A DNA stretch of 64,000 nt from Apostichopus californicus. Taxonomy: Eukaryota; Echinodermata; Holothuroidea; Aspidochirotida; Stichopodidae. This document shows positions 22,473 through 33,930 of the stretch, one piece after another. The stretch is from positions 1-64,000 of the forward strand of contig JAIPMN010000138.1 of the NCBI GenBank assembly GCA_020650975.1, in the 5' to 3' direction. Each line of letters opens with the position of its first letter. The stretch's first letter is position 1. The position numbers and the translations under genes are program-made. The notes beneath the pieces are model-generated. The model made no database searches. It worked only from the letters and a program-made list of their open reading frames with translations, and had not been told where the DNA came from.

Positions 22473-24077
22473 GTAAGCGATGTTTTTAATCTGCTTCGTC
22501 AAAAAACTAGGCAAAACTGTAGTCAAGATGGAAGTTCACATTTATTTGAATACACTTATTGTGTTATATTATCCTAGAAAGCATGCAAATGAAAAAAATA
22601 TTAATTATTGGGAAAGAAGACTAAGCTATATTATAAAGAACAAATTTTGCTAGTTTTATGAGCATTGCCCTTCCGCTCAAAACAAATCTGATTTTCTTTT
22701 GTGTTTTGTCTGACTTTTTTAGCAAAATGATAAATCTATACTGGAAAAATGTAATGTTTGGATTCAGCCCCGAAATATATCTATGAAAGATCACTTTGGG
22801 AAATTACCGTCAGTCATATTTATGGATCTGTAAAAAAAATTGGTCAAAAATAGAAAATGACAGAGAGAGCTGGCTTAAAGGGGTGTAACAGGAAGGTGGT
22901 ATGTCAGATAGAAATTGATCATATAAATGGCATTTTTTTTAAGGTTTTGCAGGTTTATAGGTTCTTGTATTGTTCTGTTCTCTTTTCATTGAAATCTTGA
23001 TAAACTCTATGAAAAGTGAAGTTGTAATTTATGGAACCACTCAATATGTTTTTCGTACTTCATTTAACGGATGGAACCAAGCCCATCCTTCCAATAACTG
23101 ACCTCACCCTCTCATCCCTCCAATGCCCCTAATATAATATTTTCTGTGATAAACACATCATATTTTAATCAAACCAGACCACAAATCTATCAAAGTGAAG
23201 TTGTAATCTACAGAGCACTCCCCCCCCCTTACCCCCCATTAACTAGCTTTTTAATATTTCATTTAACAGATTTAACCAAGCCCATTTGCTAGTTTTTCCC
23301 TTCTCCCCCCAAAAAAAGTTTTTAATTTTTAGTTTCCCCTCTGAATTTGCTCCTTTCACTACCAGCTCCACCTCTCCCTATCCACCCATTCCAAGGCCAT
23401 CACTTCCACCATAAGCTGGATGATTTTAAAATTGACTAACGCTACTGAAATACTGTTGGATCTCCTGTATAATTTGGATACCCTGCCCCCCCCTCCACCA
23501 ACCCACCCTCTCCATAGACACACACCCTTGTCTCATCTCCCCAAAGTAACATCCCTACCCCATTGGTAGGTAATATAAAACTTCAACCGTCCTATTTCTA
23601 CCTGAGAAACTATGTTGACTATCTGTAGTCTTAGCTGATTCTAACAGCGTTTGCCTCAAATTTGTCATCATGCTTGTCGTACTGCTTTAAGATGGTTTAC
23701 AGATGGAAGAGACTCGCTCATTTAGAGCCGTGTAAATGTTCCGTGAAGAAGACAGGCTATTCATAATATTGAAATGTTTTACATTGACTGTTTATTTACC
23801 ATAAGAAACGATGTTGATGTGCATCACATGACTGGCAATCCGTTCAAGTATCGGAGTCAATGCTGAATATTCATAAAGAAAATATATGTCAAGAAATTCC
23901 TTCCTTGAAAAAAATTTCTGAGAGAAAATTTACTGCCGTCATCTTGGTGAATGATTCCTTCGATCGAGCGATTTTATGAGTCTTAACATTTGCCATCATC
24001 TTGGTGAATATTTCCTTCGATCGAGCGATATTTTGAGTCTTTAAAATTTTACGATTTTGTTCAATCTCTTAATACAG
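22473..24077 (+). other. CASK: CASK intron E8-E9 (1.6 kb)
   Basis: No gene. C-rich runs around 23221 and 23485. A 57-bp tandem duplication (23934-24050) ends 27 bp before the E9 acceptor. Confidence 0.8.
23934..24050. repeat. 57-bp tandem duplication next to E9 acceptor
   Basis: Two units begin TGCC(G/A)TCATCTTGGTGAAT and both contain TTCCTTCGATCGAGCGAT then TTGAGTCTT/ATGAGTCTT. Start points are 23934 and 23991. The second unit ends just before the acceptor tract of E9, so branch-point sequence may have been duplicated. Confidence 0.8.
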
Positions 24078-24183
24078 GGAGCAGTCTTAGCTGCCGTGGC
24101 CAGTCACAAATTTACCAGCTTCTACAGCGACCCCAACACCAAACACATAACGGATTTTACAGAAGATGACCCTACCTCGTCAG
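24078..24183 (+). CDS. CASK: CASK E9: calmodulin-binding helix and linker
   Basis: The exon lies between acceptor TTAATACAG and donor GTAGGT. It is 106 bp: 35 codons plus one base of Gly. Peptide [20 protein letters not shown] then [15 protein letters not shown]. The first half completes the calmodulin-binding helix (KGAVLAAV-SHKF is conserved in CASK). The second half is a variable acidic linker that leads to the L27 region. If the E9 donor were missed, the frame would continue 24 codons into the intron. Confidence 0.95.
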
Positions 24184-27100
24184 GTAGGTATCTCTTAACA
24201 TTTAGCATACCCTTCCAAACTACTGCCCTGTCAGTTATGTCACTCCAGAGGACATAGATTGTTACTTTAGATGATTTTCTCATCTTTAATTTTGTAGTGA
24301 TAACTAATTGATAACAATATTAATGAATAATTACTTTAATTTAATGACATAGCGATATGGAATGAACAATTCTCTGATGGTGCCCCAATTCCTATTTGCA
24401 AAGTCATGTAGACGATGTATCTGTGCAGCTATGTCTGCTGTGGAAAGTATTTTAGATGTATGTGAAAGGTTGATGTTTACAATGAAAGTAAGAGACATTC
24501 TTTGTATATTTCATTAAGTATCTTGTTTAATTAGTACAGGAAACTTGCCTTAAAGATTTCTTACCTCTGCTGGTGCAATTTTGATTTGCAAGAAAAATAA
24601 TTTTCCAACCACAACTTCTAAGCAGTTTTGGTGTGGTGAATTTTCTCTCAACATATTACATGCTTAAGGGAAAGCTTGTTAGCTTGTTGCATTTCATGTC
24701 CAAATAGGGTTAAAATCTTAAGAAAGTCCTTACGTTTTCAATACGTTATGAACAATTAGTGTAATCCTATCACACTATCACAGCAGAGGGTACTAGCCTA
24801 GCCTATTCTGCATATATACTAATCTCACTCTTGTGTGTTTTGAGTGTAATTTTGTGTCATCACTCTGTATCAGTCAGTATCAAATCCCTGCCTTTAAATC
24901 CCAAGAAGTCTGTTGTTACAACCACAAGGTTGATTCTAATTTAGCTAATCATTGTCAAGTTAATATGATAAATTTTTGTGTCCCACAAATTTAATGTAAT
25001 TTATTAGTTTTTTGGGGGGCAAACCTGGTGAGAGTGTCAGTAGACAGGTAATAATATCAATTGTACCATCTTTCCTTTGTAATCTTTCTCGAATGGAGAA
25101 CAAGAATATCTTGTATGTGTTTACTATCAGAGAGGGCGACATTCACTAAAGTGATTTTGTATTGACGGATAAGCATGACTAGATGTTATTACCACTGTTC
25201 AGTGGAAACTGCCTTGTTCAATTTTATGTCAACCTTGAAAAACTTGAGGAAAATGAACAAAACAAAAGATTGTCACAAAATTATCAAAAGCATGCAACCA
25301 GATATTCGGATTGAACAGTTAAAGCTGGAAATTGTCAATGTCAAATAATTTGCAATCCGATTTTAAGATCAAAATCTGTTAAAAACACAGAAAAAAGTCA
25401 CTAAGTTGCTTTTAATAATCTCTCTGTCAGTACTGGAAGGAGGAGACTGATAAGGGATACAGAGTTGCCTTCACTTATCTCTCATCATATACTGTTTACC
25501 AATTTGAGGGTCATTCAACAAAAAACCATAAATATTAAAAAAGAGAGGGGGGAGGGGGAAAAATACTTGGGCACTGATACCTGTGTGACTTCTGGCCTTT
25601 TTTTTTTCGTTATGAGTGTCTCTGGAAGTCAGTGTAAGTAATTTTTTTATGTACATAATGTCAGCTACACTGATTACGTTTCCTCAAATAGAATGCAAAT
25701 TGTGACTACTGCTAGCCTTTAAACCAATCTCATCATTGGTCTTGTGTGGCTTTCATTTAACCATCTTGCTTCCACTGTAGGTGAATTACCTTACACTATG
25801 AAGATAACTTCCTGTAATAAGAAAAACACTTGATACCCTTTAGCAAAGCTGTAACCCCAACTTGAAGATGTGAAGTCGGTATTGAAAAGACAAGCTTCAC
25901 CAATAATATATTCTTTACTACTACACATTAACTATTGCCAAGAGTCAACACTTTCACAAAATCTCTACTATTTGGGGTTCTGATGTTTCGAATGAAACAG
26001 CTTTTGAATGCTTCTGCTCTAGAAGTGTTTCCAACTGAAAGAGTTCCATGACCATGCCCACCATGAGTGGACCCACCATGTGTTGGCCCACCATGAGTGG
26101 ACCCACCATGAGTGGACCCACATGGGTGGACCCACATGGGCAAAGATTAGCTCTGCTAGCATTTATTAGGCTTGATAAAACCGCTATATTTTCGGACACA
26201 TGTGACACTCTTGAGTGGACCCATCAAGAGTAGACCCACATGAGTGGACCTAGCATGAGTAGACCCAGCATGAGTCGACCCACATAGGCAAAGATTAGCT
26301 CTGCAAGCATTTATTGGGCTTGGCAATAGTACCGCTACATTTTCAGAACATGTTAAACTCATCACAGATGTCAAGTATTTCCGTCCTTTGTTAAGTAAGC
26401 AATGGTTGCGCAACCAGCTTTTTCTTTAAACCCGATTGGCTGAGCCCTATTTTGCATTTTCTAAGGATGATTTCAGCTTTAAGTGATCTATTACTTTGAT
26501 AAATATTTGAAGGCCAAACAGCAGTAAGGAAATCGGTTACATCAGTGACTTTCGTTAAGCAAATTCCTTGAACATCATCGATACAACAGAACAGATATTA
26601 TGATAACCGTTCAAGCCTGAAGATTGTCAAAGATTTGCTTGATCGACTACAGCTTTTGAATCCCTTATAGAAGGATGAAATGGCCTTCAAATGCTCACGT
26701 ACATCTCATCCTGAGATGTTTGGGGTAACGGATTCCTTTGAGTAGGTCGACATTGGTATAAATATGAAAGGATTCTTGACTTTAATCATTCAGTCTGTTG
26801 CCTATGGTGGGGGAAAAGTAACCTTCCATTTTTCTTGCAGTTTTTCTGTGTTTGTTTTCTTGACGATTTCCTCAGTCGTAAAAGAGGAATTCTCAGTTGT
26901 ACCGATTACAACAAAGGACCTGCCTACGGACTACGGAGGATTTTTTTTTCCTTTTCTTTGTCCTCTCTAATGTAATGCTCTGTCGTAACATTGCCGAAAA
27001 ACATTAGCTGACTCATAGATATAGAAGTAGAAGCAAGGAGAGAGAATCTTATCATCGTCATAAGTCTAGGAAATGCATCCTTTCTGTGGATGTTTCTTGC

Positions 27101-27265
27101 CTCATCACATCTGCAGCCTTGGGCATGTTCTCCCCCCCCCCCCCCACTCTGCATCTGATCGATAGTTAGATATACAGAAGGGTAAAGTAAGGTAACTTGT
27201 TAACTTTGTGCATATGTGTTCATATGTCAATGCTATTCTGCTCTCTTCTTCTGTTGAAACTCTAG
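24184..27265 (+). other. CASK: CASK intron E9-E10 (3.1 kb)
   Basis: No exon recognised. The notable content is a minisatellite with a higher-order duplication at 26057-26365, a homopolymer C run at 27131-27145, and an otherwise unremarkable AT-rich sequence. Confidence 0.8.
26057..26365. repeat. CCCACCATGAGTGGA minisatellite with higher-order duplication
   Basis: A ~15-bp unit (CCCACCATGAGTGGA and variants CCCACATGGGTGGA, CCAGCATGAGTAGA) repeats about a dozen times in two clusters, 26057-26140 and 26212-26285. Each cluster is followed by the same ~80-bp block starting GGCAAAGATTAGCTCTGC, at 26138 and 26287. So the array plus flank was itself duplicated. Open frames here read as Gly-Ser-Thr-His-Gly repeats on the minus strand; this is a by-product of the repeat. 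Confidence 0.85.
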
Positions 27266-27387
27266 GAGCTGTTGCTCAAGTCTTGGATAGCTTGGAAGAG
27301 ATTCAGTGTCTGACAGATTGTGATGAAAGAGACTTGGATTTCTTACACACCGTTTTTGAAGATAACCAGCTTCACTCATTACTGGAT
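27266..27387 (+). CDS. CASK: CASK E10: first L27 domain
   Basis: The exon lies between acceptor AACTCTAG and donor GTAAGT. It is 122 bp: two bases finishing Gly plus 40 codons, phase 0 at the end. Peptide [20 protein letters not shown] then [20 protein letters not shown]. This is the N-terminal L27 domain of CASK, used by the family to bind SAP97/Dlg-type L27 domains. The next exon should begin LYDKI or similar; none was found in the window. About 120 bp after the donor, degenerate tandem copies of this exon's 3' part begin (27508-28190). Confidence 0.96.
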
Positions 27388-27507
27388 GTAAGTAAACTTT
27401 GGTTTTTCAGATAGGGGTGGGAGGGCAAAGTGGGGATGGGGCGAGGTGGAGGGTGATGTTAGTGGTGGGCATGGGCGGGACGAGAGTTCAGCGACAAATT
27501 AGTATGG

Positions 27508-28190
27508 TTTGGCCGAAGGTGACGAAGAGAGCAAACACATCGCTTTTGAGGTTAACTAGTTGTACTCATGGATGGATGAAGTTAGAGTGTAGTTTGAGGG
27601 TTCAGAGGTGGCAAGGAGAGGGTATGGTGGTGGTTAGGGTGGACACTGGAGGGTTCAGAGGTTCACTTAAAATTTGACTGTTTACCACGAAAGAGACTTG
27701 GATTTCGTTTTACACACTTTATGGATACCAAGCTGGAGGTGGGAAGAAACTGGGTGTGAAGGGTGATGGTAGGGGTGGGCATGTGCGGGATGAGAGTTAA
27801 ATATCAAATTTGCAAGGTTTGACTGATTGCGACAAAAGAGAGTTGGTCTGGCGATGAAATTGAGAACACAGGTTTGACTGTAACCAGTCATACTCATTGA
27901 TGGAGGTAAGTAGACTCTAGTGTTGGGGTTCAGATGTTAGGAGACGGACGGCTGATTGTGCGGATAGGGGAGTTTTGAGTTTCAGTAAATATTTGTAAGG
28001 TTTGACTGTTTACCACAAGAGAAGCTTGGATTTTATAAACTTTGTCTGAGGATAACTTAGCTGCACTCGTTATTTGATCCAATAACTTAGACATAACTTT
28101 TAGAGTTAGAGACTGGAAGATGTTAGGGTAACAGTGGGCATGGACGGGAGAGTGGGTTAATGGTGGGGAGTGGGAATGAGGGGAGGCTAC
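27508..28190 (+). pseudogene. Array of decayed tandem copies of the E10 tail plus donor and intron start
   Basis: Four degenerate copies follow the real exon, starting near 27508, 27673, 27818 and 28001. The matching point in E10 is TGTCTGACAGATTGTGATG at 27307. Copies 2 and 4 keep GAGACTTGGATTT-like and 'GAAGCTTGGATTT' blocks. Copy 4 keeps GAGGATAACTTAGCTGCACT against the exon's GAAGATAACCAGCTTCACTC. Copy 3 keeps a perfect GTAAGTAG donor at 27906. The G-rich intron start (GGTGGGCATG-GCGGGA-GAGAGTT at 27464) recurs at 27774 and in shorter form near 28133. All copies have stops or lost borders, so none looks usable as an exon. Period 145-200 bp. Confidence 0.75.
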
Positions 28191-31100
28191 TGTTGGTTAG
28201 CAATCAGATTTGAGCTATTGTATGCTGACTGTTAGCTTGTTGCAGTTTGGTATTGTAGTTACATACACAAGGGGAAGTCCCACATTTTAAGTTTTACTGC
28301 AAATGCATACACTGTACCATTACATACAATTACATTACAACCAGTTTTCATTGTAAGAGAAGGACTGGATGACAAAAGGGTTTTTAGGATGGCTGATATT
28401 GGAGACGAGAATTATTAGATGAAAGAGAAGATTTGTGAACACATAGTAGAACATTCACTCACATTGGAAGGTGGTTACTTTTCAGTGTTAAGTTTCTGTT
28501 GACCTGTATCAGTTAATAATTTTCTTTTTAATTAACTATCAACATTATTGTGCGTTCAGTGTTTTTTGCACGTCTCTTATAGACATAGAAAAGGTTACTT
28601 ACTGAATCTCTCCAAGTTTCATATTTTAGTTTGAAATGCAGGTTTTAATCGATTCAAGTTTGAGAAAGTGAATATTTTATTTTGGTAATCTTGAAGATTT
28701 CTAAGCCATTCTTGAGGATTCTCAAAACGCTTGAAGATGTCACGGTAGTCACATGTGAAGTCACATGATTGACAGATGCCCACGCTCGAGCCTTGGGCAC
28801 CCAGGCTCTGTATCCCAAACAAGGTTTTCTAAGATCCCAAATAAGGTATCTCCAACTTTGTGGTAGCTTTTTGAAAATGTTCTTGTATCAGTCATCAATG
28901 CAAGCTTGTGAAAGCACAGCAATACATTGATGGGTACTGCAAGAATTTGTTACACTATTACCAAGCGTTGATAAGTCTGTTAATTGTAATGTCACCGTGT
29001 GTTATCAAAGCTCAAACTAAATCTACAGGCTGTGTTTGACAAAGACAGCCATATGCAATGTTTGGGTTTCTACCAACGTAATATATGTACCTTTCAAGGT
29101 AAACTGTCTCACAGTAATGTCAACATATGCTCTTCCAAGGGCAGCTCTGTGTAATTCTTGTTTTGTTAATTGTACGGTAAAGTTTTTGGTCTAGTCCAGC
29201 GGCAACGGTAACAGTTTGACTTGTAAATGACAACTGTACCCTTGCATCCACATATATGCTATTGTCTTGACTAGTGGGACATTTTGGGGCTGCAACATGC
29301 TGCAGCCAGTCTGGGGGGGGGAGGACGTAATCTTTTGTGTTGTGCAGTTTCACAGAATAAACACTGCTTCATCCTGGGTGACTAAGAAGTATTTGTAATC
29401 AACTCCAGTTGGTTCTACGTTAGTACGATATTTCAATCTCCAGTTGGTTAATAATAGTCTACTGCCCTCTTTATATACTTTGTACGGTGTGGATAATGAC
29501 ATTTCTGTCTACTGCCCTCTGTTTGTCATAGAACACAGCTAAACAGATCAAAAGATTTTTTCAACTTGATGCTTAAATGAAACATGTTGTGAAAATTTTA
29601 GTTTATGTGAAATATATTAATATTGCACTGTTAGGACATTTAATAGTGCAAAAATATGATATAAGACAAGTCATAAATTAACGTTTAATATAGAAGAATC
29701 TGTCATTTAACAGAGTAAATCAGACACCATCTCGAGTGCTTCATCGTATTTTCCAAGAGTTTTTGAAAATAATATCAGACATATTTTCTGCAAATAAAGT
29801 TGGTCGTTGCGTTACTAGATCACCTGAGACTAACAGGAAAAAACACTTCAATAGAATCTTTTCCCTATTCCTGTGTATACACCCTGGCTCCCACAAATCT
29901 TATCCTAAAATTAGATTTAATAAGTATTTGATATCTGATGCAGGAAGACGACTTTAATGGCACTTTGAATCATATCTCGCTATTTGTGCATCTAAATATA
30001 TTAAATCATATGTGAGGGAAAAGGCAGATTCCCATAGGTAAATCCCCAAACATTAAGATTTAAAGAAAAAAAGAGGATTTTGTCAGCCTTTGGGCAAGGT
30101 AAAACTCTCCACAGCTTTCTTCTGTGAATACAAAAAACATGAAACATTTTATGTCTGCTTTAGGAATAAAAAACCAATCTACTCATCTTTAAAACCATGA
30201 ATCCATTCCCTTCGGCCTTGAATAGAATGAATTACATTTTCTAGATTAATACCACTGGATAGAAGTAATTGACCTTAATCTCGGGGAGGGAGGGAGAGAG
30301 AGAGGGGATTGGCCTGAAGGTATTACTCTAGGGGATGGACTTAATTGATGTATTTCTGCTTATTGTCTTATCATCATGCTCCTCCTCCTCCTATGTCACT
30401 TTTTACCTTCTGAACATTCAGAAAGAGAGAAACGGAGATGATTGGAAAGACCGATGAAGGTAATCAAGGAAAAGGAGTTTGGGACTCGGGCAAATACCTA
30501 GAAAGCCCTTAAGTGATTAAGTGAGGAGGAGCGAGTAGGTAGGCCTTGTGTCTGTGATGCATCTTAATTAGATAGCCTGGAATGTGAATCTCTATGTTGA
30601 AATGTACTGTAAAATAGGCCATGTTTGATCAGTGGAGAAAGGAGGGGAATTTCATTAATGATACCACAAAGCAAGTAGTGCTCTGCATAAATTTTCTGTC
30701 GTTATTTTACGTATCGTTTTGGAATGTTAGGTGTACTCCCGGAGCATCTAACATTTGGGATGTGGAAGGATAGATGGATGGGTATTATTTCAATGATGAT
30801 ATATATAGTAAGTCGATATTTTCAGGGATAAGTTATAGTGTGTTGTTAGTTGAATCTTAATCAGATACCTTGAAATGTGGAGCAAGCGGAGCAGCTTAAT
30901 GTATCAGTATGTGGAAGAAGTTCGTGGTTTATCACTGATGACTTGTTTAAAGGATAGTTTTAGGAAAACTTTTGCAATGTGCTCGTCACATCTTTATAAG
31001 AGATACCCTGGAAAGTGAAGTGCATAATTCTTCTGATATTTGGTACGTGGCTGTAAGATGAAATAGTAAACCGTTTCATTAATGAGTCTCTGAATGGATC

Positions 31101-33369
31101 CTTTTCATTTAAAACCGCTTTAACTTGTTATTTGCTGTTAGTTGGATACCTCAGAGAGTGAACATAAGTAGACTTATTAATTGTCATATATCTGGGAGAA
31201 GAAATACTTATAACCTCAGTGCGTGGCAGTTTGCGGAACGGATGTTTTCAGTTTGAGTTCATAGTCTCTATTTATCCTCGTTTGAGGTACAAGAGACTTA
31301 AAAGAAGAGTAACGATAAACATAAAATAACAACTTAATTAATAAAGCTGCAAAGGAAGGGGTAATTGTAACTGGTTCATCGTTAGATACACTGAAAGGTG
31401 AAGTCTTCCTTTATCTATTTTTATGACTTGGATCTAATGTTCGACGTCTCACTCTTACATACTCTCGGCTGCTACCGGCTGGATTTTTGACAAGATAACG
31501 GAAACTAGAATTATTGCCTTGATGCGCGTGTTTGTATTTTGAAATCTATCGCGATACGTACTTCCCCATATCCCATGTGAACGATTTATTGCCATCTTAA
31601 AAAATATGAGGCACAGAGGTAACCAATCCGAGAGAGTATCGTTGTCATATTTTATTTAATGCTTTCTGAGAACCGAGCGAAGCGAGTTGCCAGGTATATT
31701 TCATGGTTTGCTCCGGGCTGTTTGAAGTAATAGGAAAGGGAATATCTATAGCAGAGGTTAAAGCAGTTTTGTGAGTTGGTTTTGATCGATTCTTAAAAAA
31801 CGCTATTCCATTACTGAAAATTATCGTAGTTACATGGTGTACTAGTCTAAGTTCTCATTTTGAAATATTGGAGTTTAGAAAGAAACTTTGCTGTTTTATA
31901 ATATGTGATTAAAATATTAGCATGAAAAGTCCCTGGGTGACAATTTAGAGAAGCAACTCAGATTTGTGAATTATTAACTCAACAGCATCCATTCAGTGAA
32001 AAATCTTGGAGAACTCCACCTCCCCCCCCCCCTTTTAATTAATTTAAATCCTGTATGGAATAATAATTGTTATGTTTGATTAACAAAATTTTATCACAGA
32101 AATTCATAGGCAAAATGCTACTTTAATGCAGTTTGTCTATACGGTACAGCTGCATAGCTTTGATTAATGTTAAATCTATGTATCTATACATCTATATATA
32201 TATATATGAATGGCTTATGGAGGTTTGAGTGAGTTAGGAATCCCTAAGCAATGTGTGTGTCAGGAAATGTATATTGCAGCTGCCTTACTGTGGTTTGATA
32301 GTTTATGAAAGGAAAAGGCCCTTTCAGAACTAGGTTGTTTTGCCATGAGTTGGATATATTGGTGCAACTGTTTGATATGGGAATTCCATATTAACAATAC
32401 AGTTCTTTAGATTAACTAACCAAGTTTTTGTTTTTACATTACATCATTAAAAATGAAATTAAAAATTTGAAAATTTGAAAAAAAATCTTGATTTACTGTT
32501 AGATTGGTTTATTGGTTTATTCTACACTTAATAAATGTCTGGGCGATGAAGTTACCACGATATGATGGCATGCTAATTAGCATTTCGTTTTTTTATCCAT
32601 GCAGTGTTTTTATTATGATAAATATGTAACGCGACATCACTAAATTACTCTCTCTCTCTCTTTCATTTTACCTTCCTGTATATGACAAGAAAATATAGAA
32701 GGGTGGTGTCTCATTTTGAATCATAAAAATATTTATTCTTTCTTTTTTCATTTATTTATTAATTATTATTATTTTTTTTTCTGTTTTGAGAAATCTGCAG
32801 GCTGCTCTAGGCTCCATAATGTGTGGAGTGTCATCTTACGCTGTAATGTTATGCTAGTTAAATCAGCGCTGACTATTTTTATAACTGTTCTCATCTTGTA
32901 AACGATTTTCTCTAACAACAACCGAAACCTCATTGATGTTCTGTCTCGTACTAATAACACGACCGGATTTTTAATTGCCGGCTACAATAGCATCTCGAGC
33001 ATTCTCTACCGCCGAAGTTGTGATTAATTGATAACGTACGAGAGCCATTTTTCAAACTGAAGTGTCTCGTCTAATGAGGGATTCCTGGAGTTGTTTTTGT
33101 TACTGGATTTTTGTCCCGTTAGGTGTAGTTTAAGAGATTGTGTTTTGTTTTCTATATCCTATACAAGTAAGTAACATTCATGGAATGAAACGGGGGGGGG
33201 GGGGGGTTTCAAGAAAACATGTAAATGATTGATTTGTTTGGTTAGTTGTATATATCTTACACAGTAACATTACCCTGTGTGGTTGTTGACATTTCGAGGC
33301 ATCTACTCCGTATTGAGATTTCCTGGGTTTTGAGCGTTTCCGATAGTCTGTAGCCGCCGGTATGCAATT

Positions 33370-33930
33370 GAATCTACACAAGAATATACAATTTTTAATT
33401 ACATCTATAAATTTGCATAATTTTGTGCTATGGATGTCAAATAACCACAAGAATGTATGCTTCTCTGCGAACGCAACTTTTAATGCTAGATTCTGGGAAT
33501 GTTATCTAACAACCTATTTTCAGCATTGGTTCAATACTGTTCAACATATTTTTTCCCGTCTGAATAGAATGCTACCAATTTTCGCCAAATTCCAGTCAAC
33601 TTTCAATTTTCAATAATTCAAGTATGTGTGAAGGAGGATAACATTTAAGAGCACAAAATTTTATAAAAAAAATTAAAAATTAAGAACAAAAAAAATTGAT
33701 GCTTGGCTGGTTGCATTCTTGTTACTATGAATTTGTGATACCATGTGATTGATGGCTGGTCTGCTAGAAACACAAAATTTCTCAAAACTCCAGGGGTCTG
33801 TTTATCTACCAATTTCATTTCAAACATTTGCTTACAACCATTATACATGTTTTTCTTGTGTTAATAGAATGCTTCTGATTTTTTCCAAACTTCAAATCCA
33901 TTTGAAATATTTCAATATCAAATATGTTGA
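33370..33930 (+). repeat. Diverged two-copy tandem repeat, ~320-bp period
   Basis: The block around 33535-33600 (CATATTTTTTCCCGTCTGAA then TAGAATGCTACCAATTTT) resembles the block around 33840-33905 (CATGTTTTTCTTGTGTTAA then TAGAATGCTTCTGATTTTTT). Upstream parts also agree loosely (ACAAGAATGTATGC near 33450 against GCATTCTTGTTACTATG near 33715). Old and patchy. Confidence 0.4.

Noticed and set aside
25928-26413. Gly-Ser-Thr-His repeat protein on the minus strand
   Set aside because: The reading is produced by the 15-bp minisatellite, open in several frames.
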